From Endothia cerciana (lineage: Eukaryota > Ascomycota > Sordariomycetes > Diaporthales > Cryphonectriaceae), in assembly GCA_026119935.1 (NCBI GenBank), contig JALRMH010000005.1, positions 620,001 to 684,000 of the forward strand: a stretch of 64,000 nucleotides of DNA, read 5' to 3'. Positions 10,142 to 21,279 of this stretch are shown here, piece after piece. Below the pieces are notes generated by a model. It was given only the letters and a program-made list of their open reading frames with translations, searched no databases and was not told the DNA's origin. The position numbers and the translations under genes were made by a program. Position 1 is the first letter of the stretch. Every line of letters begins with the position of its first letter.

Positions 10142-12523
10142 ATGGCACCCTCCAAGCGAAAGGCAGAGGACGACTTCGTCCTCACCATCTCTGATAACGA
10201 AGACGTCCCCGAAGAAGAAATCGCCCCTCCGCCACCGAAGAAGGCCAAGACAAAGAAGAACAAAAAGTCGAAGAAATCTGAGGCTGATGGCGGGAGAGAG
10301 GGCATATGGGGCAAGGATGAAGACGACGATGGCGCCATGGACTCGGATTTCGAGTTCGTGGCAGGTGACAACGACGTGATCCAGGAATTCGAGGGGTGGG
10401 GGTTTGATGGCGCAAGGAATGCCATGGGCGAACAAAAGAAGGATGTTCTCGACGACATAATACGGAGAAGACGCGAGAAGAAAGAGGGCAAGACCAGCGG
10501 CTCCAGCGAGTCTAAGAAGGACAAGACGGACGAGCCTGCCAGCGATGAAGACGTTGATATCGAACTCGACGACGACGACGACGACGATGAGGCGTTGAAC
10601 GAGGATGCATTTGGCATGAACGTTGGTTCGGACGTGGAGGAGTCAGACCCGGGAGACGATATGCCGGATGTGGGTTCAGAAGATGAGGAAGACGACCGAC
10701 AGGAGGAAGATGACGACGCCGATGCTGCATCGGACAATGATTCTGTCGCGACGCCAGTGGGGCACCCAGATGACGATGGTGGCGACTCCGAGTCTGATCA
10801 AGAAGAGGATGCAGAGGAGGCTGCCAAGCGAGACGCCTTCTTCGCGCCCGAGGAAAAGGCCAAGCCTGGCAAGAAGGATGCTGCCGGCTCATTCCACACC
10901 ATGTCACTTTCTCGACCAATCCTCCGTGGCCTCACAAATGTCGGCTTCACCAAGCCCACTCCTATCCAGGCTAAAGCAGTCCCCATTGCACTCATGGGCA
11001 AGGATCTTGTGGGTGGCGCTGTTACTGGTTCAGGAAAGACGGCAGCCTTCGTTGTCCCCATTCTGGAACGGCTGCTCTATAGGCCAAAGAAAGTCCCGAC
11101 CACGAGGGTTGTTATTCTCACCCCTACTCGTGAGCTGGCGATACAGTGTCACTCAGTGGCCACGAAGCTGGCCAGCCATACGGACATCAAGTTCTGTCTG
11201 GCGGTTGGTGGTCTGAGCCTCAAAGTGCAAGAGGCAGAACTACGACTACGGCCAGATGTGGTCATCGCCACTCCCGGCCGTTTCATCGACCACATGCGCA
11301 ACTCTGCCAGCTTCGCCGTCGAGACTGTGGAAATCCTGGTGCTGGATGAGGCTGATCGAATGCTGGAGGATGGATTCGCAGACGAACTGAACGAGATCCT
11401 CACTACGCTTCCGAAGTCCCGCCAGACTATGCTCTTCTCAGCCACCATGACATCCTCTGTCGACAAGCTCATCCGTCTCGGCATGAACAAGCCTGTCAGG
11501 GTCATGGTTGACTCGCAAAGGAAGACTGTCAACACGCTCGCTCAGGAATTTGTCCGTCTGCGACCTGGTCGCGAGGAGAAACGTATGGGCTACCTGCTGT
11601 ACATCGTCAAGAATCTCTACACAGAACGAGTCATCATCTTCTTCCGACAAAAGAAGATCGCCCACCAGGTTCGTATCATCTTCGGTCTCCTGGGACTCTC
11701 CTGCGCAGAGCTGCACGGCAGCATGAATCAGTCCCAGCGTATCGCCAGCGTTGAGGCTTTCAGAGACGGCAAGGTCTCCTTCCTGCTCGCCACGGATCTA
11801 GCCTCCCGTGGTCTCGATATCAAGGGCGTTGACACGGTCATCAACTACGAGGCCCCGCAGACCGTTGAGATCTATCTCCACAGAGTGGGCCGTACAGCCC
11901 GTGCAGGTCGCTCTGGCGTGGCCATTACGCTCGCTGCGGAGCCCGATCGCAAGGTGGTCAAGTCGGCTGTGAAGGCGGGCAAGTCTCAGGGGGCCAAAAT
12001 CAGCAGCCGGGTGATCGACCCGGCCGAGGCGGACAAGTTCCAGGCGCAGGTGGACGACCTCGAGGACGAGGTGGAGATGATTCAGGCCGAGGAGAAGGAG
12101 GAGAAGCAGATGCAACATGTCGAGATGCAGGTGCAGAAGGGTGAGAACCTCATCCGCCATGAGGACGAGATCAAGGGCCGGCCAAAGCGGACTTGGTTCG
12201 AGACGGAGAGAGACAAGGTCGCTGCTAAGGAGGCCGGGCGCGCAGAGTTGAATGGTGAGAGGGAGAAGTTGAAGAACAAGCATGCAAATGGCAAGCTGAG
12301 TAATAAGGACAAGAAGAAGCTGGATGCCAAGTCTGAGAGGAAGGATGGCAAGGTGTGGAAGAAGGGAGCGGCGGAACGCGCGGGCAAGGGCGCTGTGCTA
12401 GAGTTCAAAAAGGACAAGAAGAAGGGTAAAAAGGATAAGGTCAAGAACGGCCCAGCATTCAAGGCAGCCAAAGCGAAGGTGAGAGTGCCGAAGAAGGCTG
12501 GTGGGCGGAGAGGAAAGAAGTAG
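10142..12523 (+). CDS. drs1: DRS1-type DEAD-box RNA helicase, 60S ribosome assembly
   Basis: 793 aa from the ATG at 10142. An ATG 48 bases upstream is in frame, but the MAPSKRKAEDDF start matches how fungal Drs1 proteins begin. The N-terminal third is highly acidic (long Asp/Glu/Ser runs) with basic nuclear-localisation patches. The core carries all helicase motifs in order: Q motif (FTKPTPIQ), AVTGSGKTA, PTRELAIQ, TPGRFID, DEAD, SAT, ATDLASRGLDI and HRVGRTARAGRSG. The C-terminal 200 residues are Lys-rich. Known role of the family: an ATP-dependent nucleolar helicase needed for 27S pre-rRNA processing and 60S biogenesis. Single exon, with no sign of damage. Confidence 0.95.
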   Translation: MAPSKRKAEDDFVLTISDNEDVPEEEIAPPPPKKAKTKKNKKSKKSEADGGREGIWGKDEDDDGAMDSDFEFVAGDNDVIQEFEGWGFDGARNAMGEQKKDVLDDIIRRRREKKEGKTSGSSESKKDKTDEPASDEDVDIELDDDDDDDEALNEDAFGMNVGSDVEESDPGDDMPDVGSEDEEDDRQEEDDDADAASDNDSVATPVGHPDDDGGDSESDQEEDAEEAAKRDAFFAPEEKAKPGKKDAAGSFHTMSLSRPILRGLTNVGFTKPTPIQAKAVPIALMGKDLVGGAVTGSGKTAAFVVPILERLLYRPKKVPTTRVVILTPTRELAIQCHSVATKLASHTDIKFCLAVGGLSLKVQEAELRLRPDVVIATPGRFIDHMRNSASFAVETVEILVLDEADRMLEDGFADELNEILTTLPKSRQTMLFSATMTSSVDKLIRLGMNKPVRVMVDSQRKTVNTLAQEFVRLRPGREEKRMGYLLYIVKNLYTERVIIFFRQKKIAHQVRIIFGLLGLSCAELHGSMNQSQRIASVEAFRDGKVSFLLATDLASRGLDIKGVDTVINYEAPQTVEIYLHRVGRTARAGRSGVAITLAAEPDRKVVKSAVKAGKSQGAKISSRVIDPAEADKFQAQVDDLEDEVEMIQAEEKEEKQMQHVEMQVQKGENLIRHEDEIKGRPKRTWFETERDKVAAKEAGRAELNGEREKLKNKHANGKLSNKDKKKLDAKSERKDGKVWKKGAAERAGKGAVLEFKKDKKKGKKDKVKNGPAFKAAKAKVRVPKKAGGRRGKK

Positions 12524-13112
12524 AGATAGGTTTCACAAGGAGTTATATGATAATGTCAAAGACACCAGACCCTCATATTTATCTTTCCGAGTTCTTTTGT
12601 TTATCTCTCCCCTCCCCCCCTCCCCTCCCCTAAAAACAAAAACGAGAGATCGAAGTCGGACTTTACGCTCGCTTTGTCATGTGAGTGAATATCGCCCAGC
12701 CTTGAGCATGCCATTCCATCAAACCCGGGTATTCGACAGAGTCCTACTGTCTCACAGAGCAGCCTCCAATTACACATCGATATATTGAGCTGGCCACATT
12801 GCACCAAGTCTCCACGAGAATATGGACAATGAATACAACTGATTCTCTTCGTAAAAGTCCCAAATAAGGAGAGGTTCCTAAGAACCTGCTATATATACAG
12901 AAGAACAGGCGATGGTATTCCGACTGACCGCCTCACCCTATTCACCAGCCAGTATAACACCTGGTCAAGGAGAGTACGGTATTATAAATCGCTAGGTCAT
13001 GCAGCCCGGCCATGCTTGGGCGTAACCTGTGCAAGCTCGAAGGTTAGCAACTCTGACACCGCGACCTCTGAGGATCTGAGGGAGACCGACCACCTCATCC
13101 AGGATGATGAGC
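12524..13112. other. intergenic, converging 3' ends
   Basis: Between the DRS1 stop and the stop of the minus-strand secreted-protein gene. A C-rich stretch at 12607-12630 and AT-rich 3' sequence; no gene seen. Confidence 0.6.
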
Positions 13113-13736
13113 TTAGGTGCAGTTGATAAAGTTGTCCGTCTCGGCAGCCGCACAATCGCAAGGCGCCACGTTCTTGTTATGGACGCAGATGCACCCGCCG
13201 CCGAGGATCATGGGGTTCCCATCGTCCTGCGCGATGCCCGCGCACGAAGCCTCGCCGTCGGTGCCGCCGCCGCAGCACTTGTTGAGCAGGTTCTCGGCGT
13301 ACTCGGACAGCACCGAGTAGTCGACCGACTCCCCGTTTGGAAAGAAGTCGATGCGGCAGGTATCCGAGATCCAGTCCGAGTCTGACCAGCAACGGGGAGC
13401 GTTAGCAATTGCTCCCTCCTTCAGGGATACTAATTGTTGATACATATGCAGAGCCGCGGGGCTGCTGAGGAATGGAGGGGGGGTGGGTAGGGAGTTCAAA
13501 AAAGCAGCTCCCGTGGCACCCGACAGGAGGTATCATCTGCCAACAGGGGGGGATGAGAAACACGCTTTGGACTTACTGTCGTTGCCCGAGGCGCTGCCGG
13601 TGGTCGGGATGTCGAGTTGCGCCGTGCTGCAGTCGGCGAGGATGCTAAGGTCGCTGTCCTGGCAGGAGGTCTCGCAGTGGTAGGCGACACCGTAGGCGGT
13701 GGCTGCCAGGGCGGAGAGGAGGGCGAGGTACTTCAT
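13113..13736 (-). CDS. small secreted cysteine-rich protein, 2 exons
   Basis: Exons 13736-13577 and 13381-13113, joined by a GT-AG intron with a GTAAGT donor, a GCTAAC branch-type motif and a CAG acceptor. The phases agree and give 142 aa. The N-terminus MKYLALLSALAATAYG is a clear signal peptide. The mature chain has 12 Cys, including a CC pair and closely spaced CxC pairs (GCIC, PCDC), an even number suited to six disulfides. I do not recognise a family. By size, signal peptide and Cys content it resembles fungal effector-like or cell-surface proteins, but that is only a class resemblance. No neighbour gives a functional hint. Confidence 0.8.
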
Positions 13737-16445
13737 TGTGCTAAAGATTCTGGGATGGCTTCGCGTTCGTGGTTTCGCTTTTGTGATGTGTTGAGGGAAG
13801 AGGAGAGAGGCTGGATGGTAGATGGCTATCGAGTGAGTGGTGGACTTGTCGATTTGGGACAGGAGTTTAGGGTGATTTATACATCCTGCTCTTGGTACAC
13901 TGGCATCTCTTGTCATTGATCGACATGAACAGCCTCCCACGAGCTTTGCACCTCAATGACGTATATCTCGCGCTTTGTGTGCTTGGTCCCACAGATTGGA
14001 TGAGGCTTAGATCCGTCGGTTGTTCCTCTGAGGCGACGACATCATATCAGTGTGTCAGAAGGCTGTCAAACAAATAGCGAATGGTGAGAAAATAGGTCCA
14101 AAAAGAACCCTGCTTGCAAGAGATCTGCATTACACTTACCTACACTAGGACCTGTGGACACTGAAGAGAGTTTATCCCCAAAGAGTGGGTTAGGCTGAGA
14201 CCTGTTGGCTAGTCCTTCGTGTTTACTGATACTACACAACGTAGATCAGAGCTTCAGAACATGAGGCAAAGTAATAACGGGGATCATGGGTCCGAGGTCG
14301 ACTGGAAGGTCTCTGGGCCCGTTAAAGGATCAAGAAAATTGGACTCGGTGACTCCGGTGTTGCAGTGGTGCTTCCGTTCAGATTCAAAGCTGGAAGGTAG
14401 ATCATTTCAGTCCCACATAGCTGAAAGCCTGACAACGAAGCAACTTTTAATCCATCCCCGTATTTATACTAATGTCATTCAGCACGTATCTGCCAGCGAT
14501 AATTTGGTAAGCCAGTATTGCGATTATAAATTTCAAGGAGAACGACTTACAGGCGAAGTTCAATATTGAGTTATTGATTTGTCTCAGAGCCGGCTAAGTA
14601 ATATGCTATTAGCATGTATTTTAAAAAATGGTGGGACATATAGTGAAATTTTAGGCTGCAATCCCAAGTCCTTGATATCGATCCAAACCCACTGGATAGC
14701 TCAGGCACGGACATGCTCGGCTCGCACGAGAAGTACTACTGAGACAACAGCAACATGCTATCTGTTTGGCTCTAGGTGACCACAACAGTTCACTTGAACA
14801 GTAAGTTGGCTGGCTGGCCAAAAACAAGACGGACCAATCGTCAAGTAGACCCTTTCAGCCCTGTAGCAGCACTCAAAACGTTGAATAATTTATTTTTATT
14901 TTTTTTATTTTTTTTTGGATGAGGACAAAACAGCACGAGTAACCTAGATCCCCGTATTTCTGTACAAAATACAGGCAATGGACTCTAGACGTTCCTGAAA
15001 GATGCTTGGGGGAAGGAAACATCAACGTCTAGAGTCTGAAATTTCCAGCCTAGGTCGACTGTAATTACATCCCTGACCCCAACCACTAAGCCAGCAATCA
15101 CACTCAATCATCCTGCCTTCGGTGATTAGTCCTAATATCACAGTAAGATTGCAAAGTATTGACCAAACGGGCCGAATCTCATTCCTCAAAAAGGATACTT
15201 CATCATTCACAGTCGGCTTTCGCTGAAGTTTGAACTAAGGCTTGCGCGGCAGATGGTGAAGGCAAAGGCGTCGAAGAAGACGGACAGATTGAAGAGGAAG
15301 AAAGTTGAAGACTCATAATGTCGGGTGGTTTCAAATTATGTACGGCTTATCTCGTAGTAGGATTCTGAGGGAACCATCCACTGGAGTGTATCGGATCTGT
15401 CTCTACGACTCTTCTCTTTCGTCCGGGGCTCTTGTCCGGAAGAATACGGCTGCCCCTAGTGAGAAGGAAACCCGGATATTCCTACTCAGGCTGCATGAAC
15501 TTAGACGGGGACTGGGATGCAAGTTGACGCCCTGACTTTAGCTTCTGTGGAGAAATATAGGTGCAGCCAGTCTGAACATGTTGACGATCGTCAATTTTCC
15601 CTCAGCTTCTGGTCTTAGACTGGAACGATGGCCGGACACCGGAGTTGGGCCGAACGTTAGTCCAGTACCGCCATATTAGTAGCCTGCGAGCAAACTCGTT
15701 GGAAAGTAATATGTGACTGAGCCTGAGAACTTCTGCAGCAGCCTGTTACAGTTGGGAGGAGGCTTTCCTAAGGGCATCGCCAGAACTCTTCAGTAAGTGA
15801 ACTATCTCAAGTAGCTACCACGGAGGGATCTTCGAGTATATCTACTTCGCTCACCCTGGATCACTCTCCAGCCTCTGTCCCTGACATCATTTATATACAT
15901 GCATTAAATTTTTTATTTTTTATTCCTTTCTTTCTCCTTTTTTTTCTTCTTGTTTTTTTCTTTCTTTCTTTCTTCCTTTCTTTCTTTCTTTCTTTCTTTC
16001 TCAGGCTCTTGGGCGACGGAGCGAGGTTTCTATTGGAAGAAGTTGTACCTGGGAAAAGACGGGTATGCCGGTATTACCCCGGGTATGCCAAGATGACGTA
16101 AAAGCAGCTAGGCTCAGTGACGCTCGACTCGAACAGACAGTCGTGCAGCTTGGCATGACCTTCTACCAAAAGTTGGCGGGCGTCCAGACATCATTCTGCA
16201 ACACCAACAGCAACATCTCGGACCCCGGCGTCTCGACAATCCTCCACCTCTGGCACCTCGTTTCAAGCCGCGGAGCTCCGAGTCGTCTTGGACTTACCGT
16301 GCATCGACATCGTTCCTAACACGATCGAACTCTACGAGGTCTGTGCGAGGGAGATCCGGTCCGTAGGATCGAAACCGAGGCACAAGGCGAGGCTGAAGGG
16401 TCTCATACCTAGCGAGAAACAGCGAGCCTGTCGCTCGCCGTCAAA
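13737..16445. other. intergenic, AT-richer, no gene seen
   Basis: About 2.7 kb. The part from 14,050 to 15,000 is noticeably AT-richer than the flanking genes, as in old inactivated sequence, but I find no recognisable transposon protein. The right part holds a pyrimidine microsatellite. An ORF at 16065-16319 might be leader sequence of the App1-like gene but is not supported. Confidence 0.5.
15905..16002. repeat. pyrimidine tract with (TTTC)n microsatellite
   Basis: Nearly pure T/C for about 100 bases, ending in TTTC repeats, about 440 bp upstream of the App1-like start. Confidence 0.9.
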
Positions 16446-19352
16446 GTGGTTCCCTTCAAGCCCTTTCGACGCTTCCTCGGCCGGCCGCATCCCCATCACA
16501 AGCAGAGTCTTTTCCGGTATATGTTTCCGCACGCCTTCCGCCAGCGATACCGCGAATGCCTGATCAACTTTCACCTCGACACACTCCCCTACTACAAGCA
16601 CCGCCTGCAGTCACGCATCTACCGCTATATCCTCGGCCGCCAGCATCGGCGTCTGACTAAGACTCGCTGGGTTGATCGCCTAGCGCGGGCGGCGCAGGGG
16701 AGTCGGCGGCTTCTACTAGGACCACCGCCACCCGCACGCCAACGCCACCACCACCACCACCGGCATAAGAAGGGTCAGGGGCAGCGCCACGGAGATGAAG
16801 TGAGGGACAAGACTCTCGAAGCAGGCGACAAGAATCTCAATATGTCGCAGTGGGGTGGAGGTGGCTACAATGACCCGTACGGTGGGCGCGAGCCGGGCGC
16901 CCGGCGCAAGAAGCTGGCCGCTATGGCAAAGAGCGTATATGCGGCGGGCGTGGCCACTGCAAGCGAGATCCGGAACCAGTACGACAATACGAGAATACGC
17001 GGTGTGGTCGATGTCGACGACGCGAGCTACAAGTTGTCCATACCCGGATCCTTCCCAGACGTGGAGATTGTGACCAAAGGGGAGGAGGAACTGGTGATAT
17101 TCCCGTCGTACGCGAAGAGGCACATCAGGCAGTTCCGAGACGATGGTTCCAAGGTCTCGAGCTACGGCGAGGGGAACGCTGGAGAGGCTGCCACGAGCGA
17201 GGAGGAATATTGGCGGGATGAATGGGCAAGGGCGGAGGACAAGAAGGCTACCGTGGATGTGGACATCCGAGGCTGGCTGTACATGCCGCACAGAGGCCCG
17301 ATGACGCGCAAGAACAGGGTCTTGATCGGTCTCGCGAGGAGGCTGAGCGGGATACCGGCGCCGACACACCAAGGGTCAGGGCAGATGCAGGACCTCAGGA
17401 CCGGCCATGAGGAACGGGAGGAGATGAGGGAGGAGCAGAAGATTGACCAGGAGGCGCAGGAGATCATGCGCCGAGGACAGGCGGAGAAAGAAGCTGCTGT
17501 CAGAGGCGGCTATAGCGAGCAGCCTCAAGATGAAGATTCTGAAGGAGAAGGGAGGATCTCGCCTGCTAGGACCCGCAGTGGCAGCCGCACGCCCTCGGTG
17601 ACGGCGCCTTCTCCGGGTCTTACCACGCGGCCGACTTTCGGTGCGGGCGCATCGACAGAATTGACTGAAGCTGAGCTAGCCGTTGCCAATGCGAATCTGA
17701 TGGCCCGACTTGGTCCGTTCCTCACGACACCCTTGATGCAGCATCCGGTCACGCTCTTCTTCTATAACGACAGCCAATCTCAATCTAGGACGGTGGAGAC
17801 GAACGATGCTGGTCACTTCTCGATGAGGGCAGCGCTTGACTTCGTACCCACTCATGTCCGTGTTCTGGCAAACCAGGACCTGTCTACTGTACAGAAGGTC
17901 GAGATCATTGACGACGAAGGCATCAGCGTCATCAGCGACATTGACGATACCATCAAGAAATCAAGCATATCCCTGGGCGCCCGAGAAATCTTCCGCAACA
18001 CCTTTATCCGCGACCTTAAAGACCTTACCATCGACGGCGTGAGGGAGTGGTACGGTGAGCTTCATAAGATGGGTGTCAGGTTCCACTACTGTTCCAACAG
18101 CCCTTGGCAACTCTTTCCGGTCATTGCGACGTTCTTCCGCAATGCTGGTCTGCCCCCTGGCTCTCTGCACCTGAAGCAATATAGCGGAATGTTGCAAGGC
18201 ATTTTTGAGCCAGTCGCCGAAAGGAAGAAGGGCACGCTGGAAAGGATCTTGCGAGACTTCCCAAAACGAAGGTTCATCCTCGTTGGTGACAGCGGTGAGG
18301 CCGACCTGGAGGTTTACACTGACCTAGCGGTTGCGCATCCCGGGCGCATCATCGCGGTCTTTATTCGCGACGTGACCACGCCCCAACAAGCGGGCTACTT
18401 CGATGCTGCGGTCAACGGGCTCTCCTCCAGAACAGCCGACAGGCAGAACTCCCGAAACGATCAACGCGGCAAAAGACCCATCCTCCCGCCTCGGACGATT
18501 AGTGAGCCTCCGAAGCCCGAACGGCCGGCCGAGGGCATGCTCATCGACTTCTCGGACGAGCCTGAGCCGATGCAGCCAGTGGATGATCAGAAGCTTGAAC
18601 AGCTGAAGAAGAAATCAGGCGCTGATGATCTTGCTTCGCTGACGGTACGCAAGAAGCCGCCGCCTCCACGTCCCAACAAGCCGGCCGCATTGAAGGGAGA
18701 GGCTGCGGGCCTGTCGAACAAGCATGGACAAGATCCCGCAAAGGCCGGACCGCCTGTGCCTTCTAGAAAACCAGTGACTGCACAAATTCAGAACTCCGTG
18801 CTGCATCCTCTAGCGCAGACCCAGAACTCGTCCGAGCAAAGTCTCGGGAGCAGTAGCAGCAGCACCAACATACCCTCCAACACATCCGCCAAGCCATCTT
18901 CTCAAGCCGCTCCATCGCCAGCGTCTAATTCTACAACATCCACCAAACAACCCCCGCCGCCTCCACCTCCACGGCGCCGCGTTACACCACTCCTCAACCT
19001 CAGCCCACGCTCTCGTGCCCTGCGACACTCCAATTCGAATCCAGACATTGAGAAGCTCGACCTAGATGCCACTACTTCAGGGTCCGAACCACGGCCCCCT
19101 CCAGCTAGAGTGAACACAGCATCCACGTTCGACTTTATGCTTGGGCCATCGAGCAACGCCTACCAGCAGCAGCCCGGGCAGTATAATCCTGTCAACAAGA
19201 AGCTAGAGCTATGGAGGCGGCGTCTAGACAGGGCACACGATACTCTAGACCGCGAGGGCGTGCAACTTTATACATGGCGCCGGGGCGAAGACGTGGTGTT
19301 GGAGGCTGTTGGACTCGTCAAAGAGGCTCTCGAGGAGAGGAGAAAGAACTGA
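16446..19352 (+). CDS. app1: App1-type phosphatidate phosphatase (DUF2183)
   Basis: Single-exon frame of 968 aa. A shorter start at 16842 (MSQWGGGGYNDPYG, 836 aa) fits better with how I recall the family beginning; the 132 residues before it are basic and His-rich and may be leader or an unresolved exon. The catalytic DxDxT motif lies in ISVISDIDDTIKKSS (around 17937-17952). It is followed by the conserved WYGELHKMGVRFHYCSNSPW, LKQYSGMLQGIFEP, RRFILVGDSGEADLEVY and FIRDVTTP blocks. The C-terminus is Pro/Ser-rich with PxxP motifs that could bind SH3 domains. Known role: Mg-dependent dephosphorylation of phosphatidate to diacylglycerol at cortical actin patches and endocytic sites. Confidence 0.9.
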   Translation: MVPFKPFRRFLGRPHPHHKQSLFRYMFPHAFRQRYRECLINFHLDTLPYYKHRLQSRIYRYILGRQHRRLTKTRWVDRLARAAQGSRRLLLGPPPPARQRHHHHHRHKKGQGQRHGDEVRDKTLEAGDKNLNMSQWGGGGYNDPYGGREPGARRKKLAAMAKSVYAAGVATASEIRNQYDNTRIRGVVDVDDASYKLSIPGSFPDVEIVTKGEEELVIFPSYAKRHIRQFRDDGSKVSSYGEGNAGEAATSEEEYWRDEWARAEDKKATVDVDIRGWLYMPHRGPMTRKNRVLIGLARRLSGIPAPTHQGSGQMQDLRTGHEEREEMREEQKIDQEAQEIMRRGQAEKEAAVRGGYSEQPQDEDSEGEGRISPARTRSGSRTPSVTAPSPGLTTRPTFGAGASTELTEAELAVANANLMARLGPFLTTPLMQHPVTLFFYNDSQSQSRTVETNDAGHFSMRAALDFVPTHVRVLANQDLSTVQKVEIIDDEGISVISDIDDTIKKSSISLGAREIFRNTFIRDLKDLTIDGVREWYGELHKMGVRFHYCSNSPWQLFPVIATFFRNAGLPPGSLHLKQYSGMLQGIFEPVAERKKGTLERILRDFPKRRFILVGDSGEADLEVYTDLAVAHPGRIIAVFIRDVTTPQQAGYFDAAVNGLSSRTADRQNSRNDQRGKRPILPPRTISEPPKPERPAEGMLIDFSDEPEPMQPVDDQKLEQLKKKSGADDLASLTVRKKPPPPRPNKPAALKGEAAGLSNKHGQDPAKAGPPVPSRKPVTAQIQNSVLHPLAQTQNSSEQSLGSSSSSTNIPSNTSAKPSSQAAPSPASNSTTSTKQPPPPPPPRRRVTPLLNLSPRSRALRHSNSNPDIEKLDLDATTSGSEPRPPPARVNTASTFDFMLGPSSNAYQQQPGQYNPVNKKLELWRRRLDRAHDTLDREGVQLYTWRRGEDVVLEAVGLVKEALEERRKN

Positions 19353-19980
19353 TGCTTTTGTTTGGAAATGACCGCAGCACCTAACGATTGTCCTCCATGT
19401 CTCTGCCAGATATTGTTTCCCGAAGGATTAAGATAGTTTCTATCGACAAGAGTCACAACACGGCGTGGGCTTGATAAACGTAACGAGCAGGGTGTTGGGC
19501 GTTGCCTTTTTAGGATACATCGATGAGGTATACTTGATGCAGATGGTTATGTTCCTCACGTGTATCGACTTGTGATTCGGTAGTACTAAACCTCACGCCA
19601 AGGTATCAAATGGTAACAGCCAGTTGCTCGCAGCAGTGCAGCGCTCAACAACGCGTGCGCCGATGATGTTTGCGCGCTGGACGCAGTATATCTCCAATTG
19701 ATAGGCACTATCTTGGATTGGGCGGTAACGGTTATAGCACTCATGGTATTTCGGGGGTCCTTCAACCATGATACCAGTCCTTCGCCGGATGACTCACGAC
19801 TGAATACTGTTCTATACTTCATCGCAAACTCGATCAGGTTTTCAATGACACCAGACTCGCCTGCGATGTCTTCAAGCGCACGTATGACCTGAGATTAGGC
19901 TGTCCTGCCCCTCTCGAGTTAAGTACGGTCTTTTTTCACCCCACACGGTCGTGATCTAGACCTTTGGCCAGCAATCTAAG
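19353..19980. other. intergenic, no gene seen
   Basis: 3' region of the App1-like gene and the promoter of the M20 peptidase gene. No recognisable coding sequence or RNA. Confidence 0.6.
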
Positions 19981-21279
19981 ATGAACGCCCAAGCCCTGCT
20001 CGACGCCCTCACAGCTGACGAGGCCTCGCACATCGCCTTTCTGCAATCCTTCGTGCAGGCACCCTCGCCCAACCCGCCCGGTGACACACGCGAGGCCGCA
20101 GCTGTCATCCAGACCTACCTCTCCTCGCACGATGTCGCCACACAGATCATCGCGCCGAAGGAACACATGCCCAACATCGTCTCCGAGTTTGCCGGCGCCG
20201 CCGGCGACGGGCCGCGGCTCGTGATGAACGGCCACATCGACGTGTTCCCCGCCGGCACCGGCTCCGACTGGGACCGCAGCCCCTGGTCCGGCGACATCGT
20301 CGGGGGCCGCCTGCACGGCCGCGGGACGGTGGACATGAAGGCCGGGACGGCCGCGAGCGCCGTCGCCTTTGCCTACCTGCACCGCTACCGCGAGCACCTG
20401 CGGGGCAGTGCGGCGCTGTGCGCGGTGAGCGACGAGGAGACGGGCGGGAAGTTCGGGACGCGGTGGCTGCTGGAGCACGGGCGCGACGGGAGAGCGGGGC
20501 TGCCACGCGGGGAGAGGAGCCCCTGGGCGGGCGATGTGATGATCGACGCGGAGCCGGGCGCGCTGAGCACCATCCGCTTCGCGGAGAAGGGCACCCTCAG
20601 GCTGACGTTTACCGTGGACGTCGGGCCCGGCGCGCACGGCGCCTACACCCACCTCAGCAAGAGCGCGACGAGGCTCGCGGCGAGGCTGATCAGTGATCTC
20701 GCCGTCGTGGAGGATATCGTGCCTGATCTGGACCCGGAGCTGAGGACCTACCTGGAGAGGCAGGATGTGAGGGCGGCGATTGATGAGTGTATGGGAGGTG
20801 GCGCGGCGGACATCGCGACGAAGTGCACATTGAACATTGGCACGATCCATGGTGGGCTCAAGGTCAATATGATTCCCGGGACGTGTGTCTTCGAGGCAGA
20901 CATCCGGATGCCTCTGGGCCTGAGGGCCGAGCAGGTCATGGAGGTCATCCACGGTGTGCTGGAGAAGTATCCCGAGGCCAAAGTCGAGATCCAACAGGCC
21001 GCGAGCAACCCGGCCGCGTCGTGCCCGCACGACCATCCCATGGTGGGCATGCTGGCGAGGCAGGCCGAGCGGGTCGCCGGCAGGAAGCCCCTGGCCATAC
21101 CGTCGATGGGCGCGACGGACTGTAAGTTTTACCGGTACAAAGGTGTTCCGGCCTACATCTTCGGGGTCTCGCCGGAGACGATGGGCGCGAAGAACGAAAG
21201 CGTCTCCGTCGAGGAGTACCTGACTGTCTTGAAGACGCATGCCTTGGCAGCTTGGGAGTATCTCGGCGGTGAGATGTGA
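19981..21279 (+). CDS. M20-family metallopeptidase / acetylornithine deacetylase-like
   Basis: 432 aa, single exon. Metal-site motifs are visible: NGHIDVFP (His85, Asp87), GRGTVDMKAG (bridging Asp118) and SDEETGG (catalytic Glu152 and Glu153). The dimerisation-domain segment VGPGAHGAYTH is also present. The sequence is of the ArgE/DapE/carboxypeptidase G2 type, acting on N-acyl amino acids or small peptides; substrate cannot be read from sequence. At the end, where many M20 enzymes have a metal-binding His (in an H..xE context), this protein has MGAKNES, so that ligand is not obvious. There is no signal peptide, so probably cytosolic. Confidence 0.85.
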   Translation: MNAQALLDALTADEASHIAFLQSFVQAPSPNPPGDTREAAAVIQTYLSSHDVATQIIAPKEHMPNIVSEFAGAAGDGPRLVMNGHIDVFPAGTGSDWDRSPWSGDIVGGRLHGRGTVDMKAGTAASAVAFAYLHRYREHLRGSAALCAVSDEETGGKFGTRWLLEHGRDGRAGLPRGERSPWAGDVMIDAEPGALSTIRFAEKGTLRLTFTVDVGPGAHGAYTHLSKSATRLAARLISDLAVVEDIVPDLDPELRTYLERQDVRAAIDECMGGGAADIATKCTLNIGTIHGGLKVNMIPGTCVFEADIRMPLGLRAEQVMEVIHGVLEKYPEAKVEIQQAASNPAASCPHDHPMVGMLARQAERVAGRKPLAIPSMGATDCKFYRYKGVPAYIFGVSPETMGAKNESVSVEEYLTVLKTHALAAWEYLGGEM

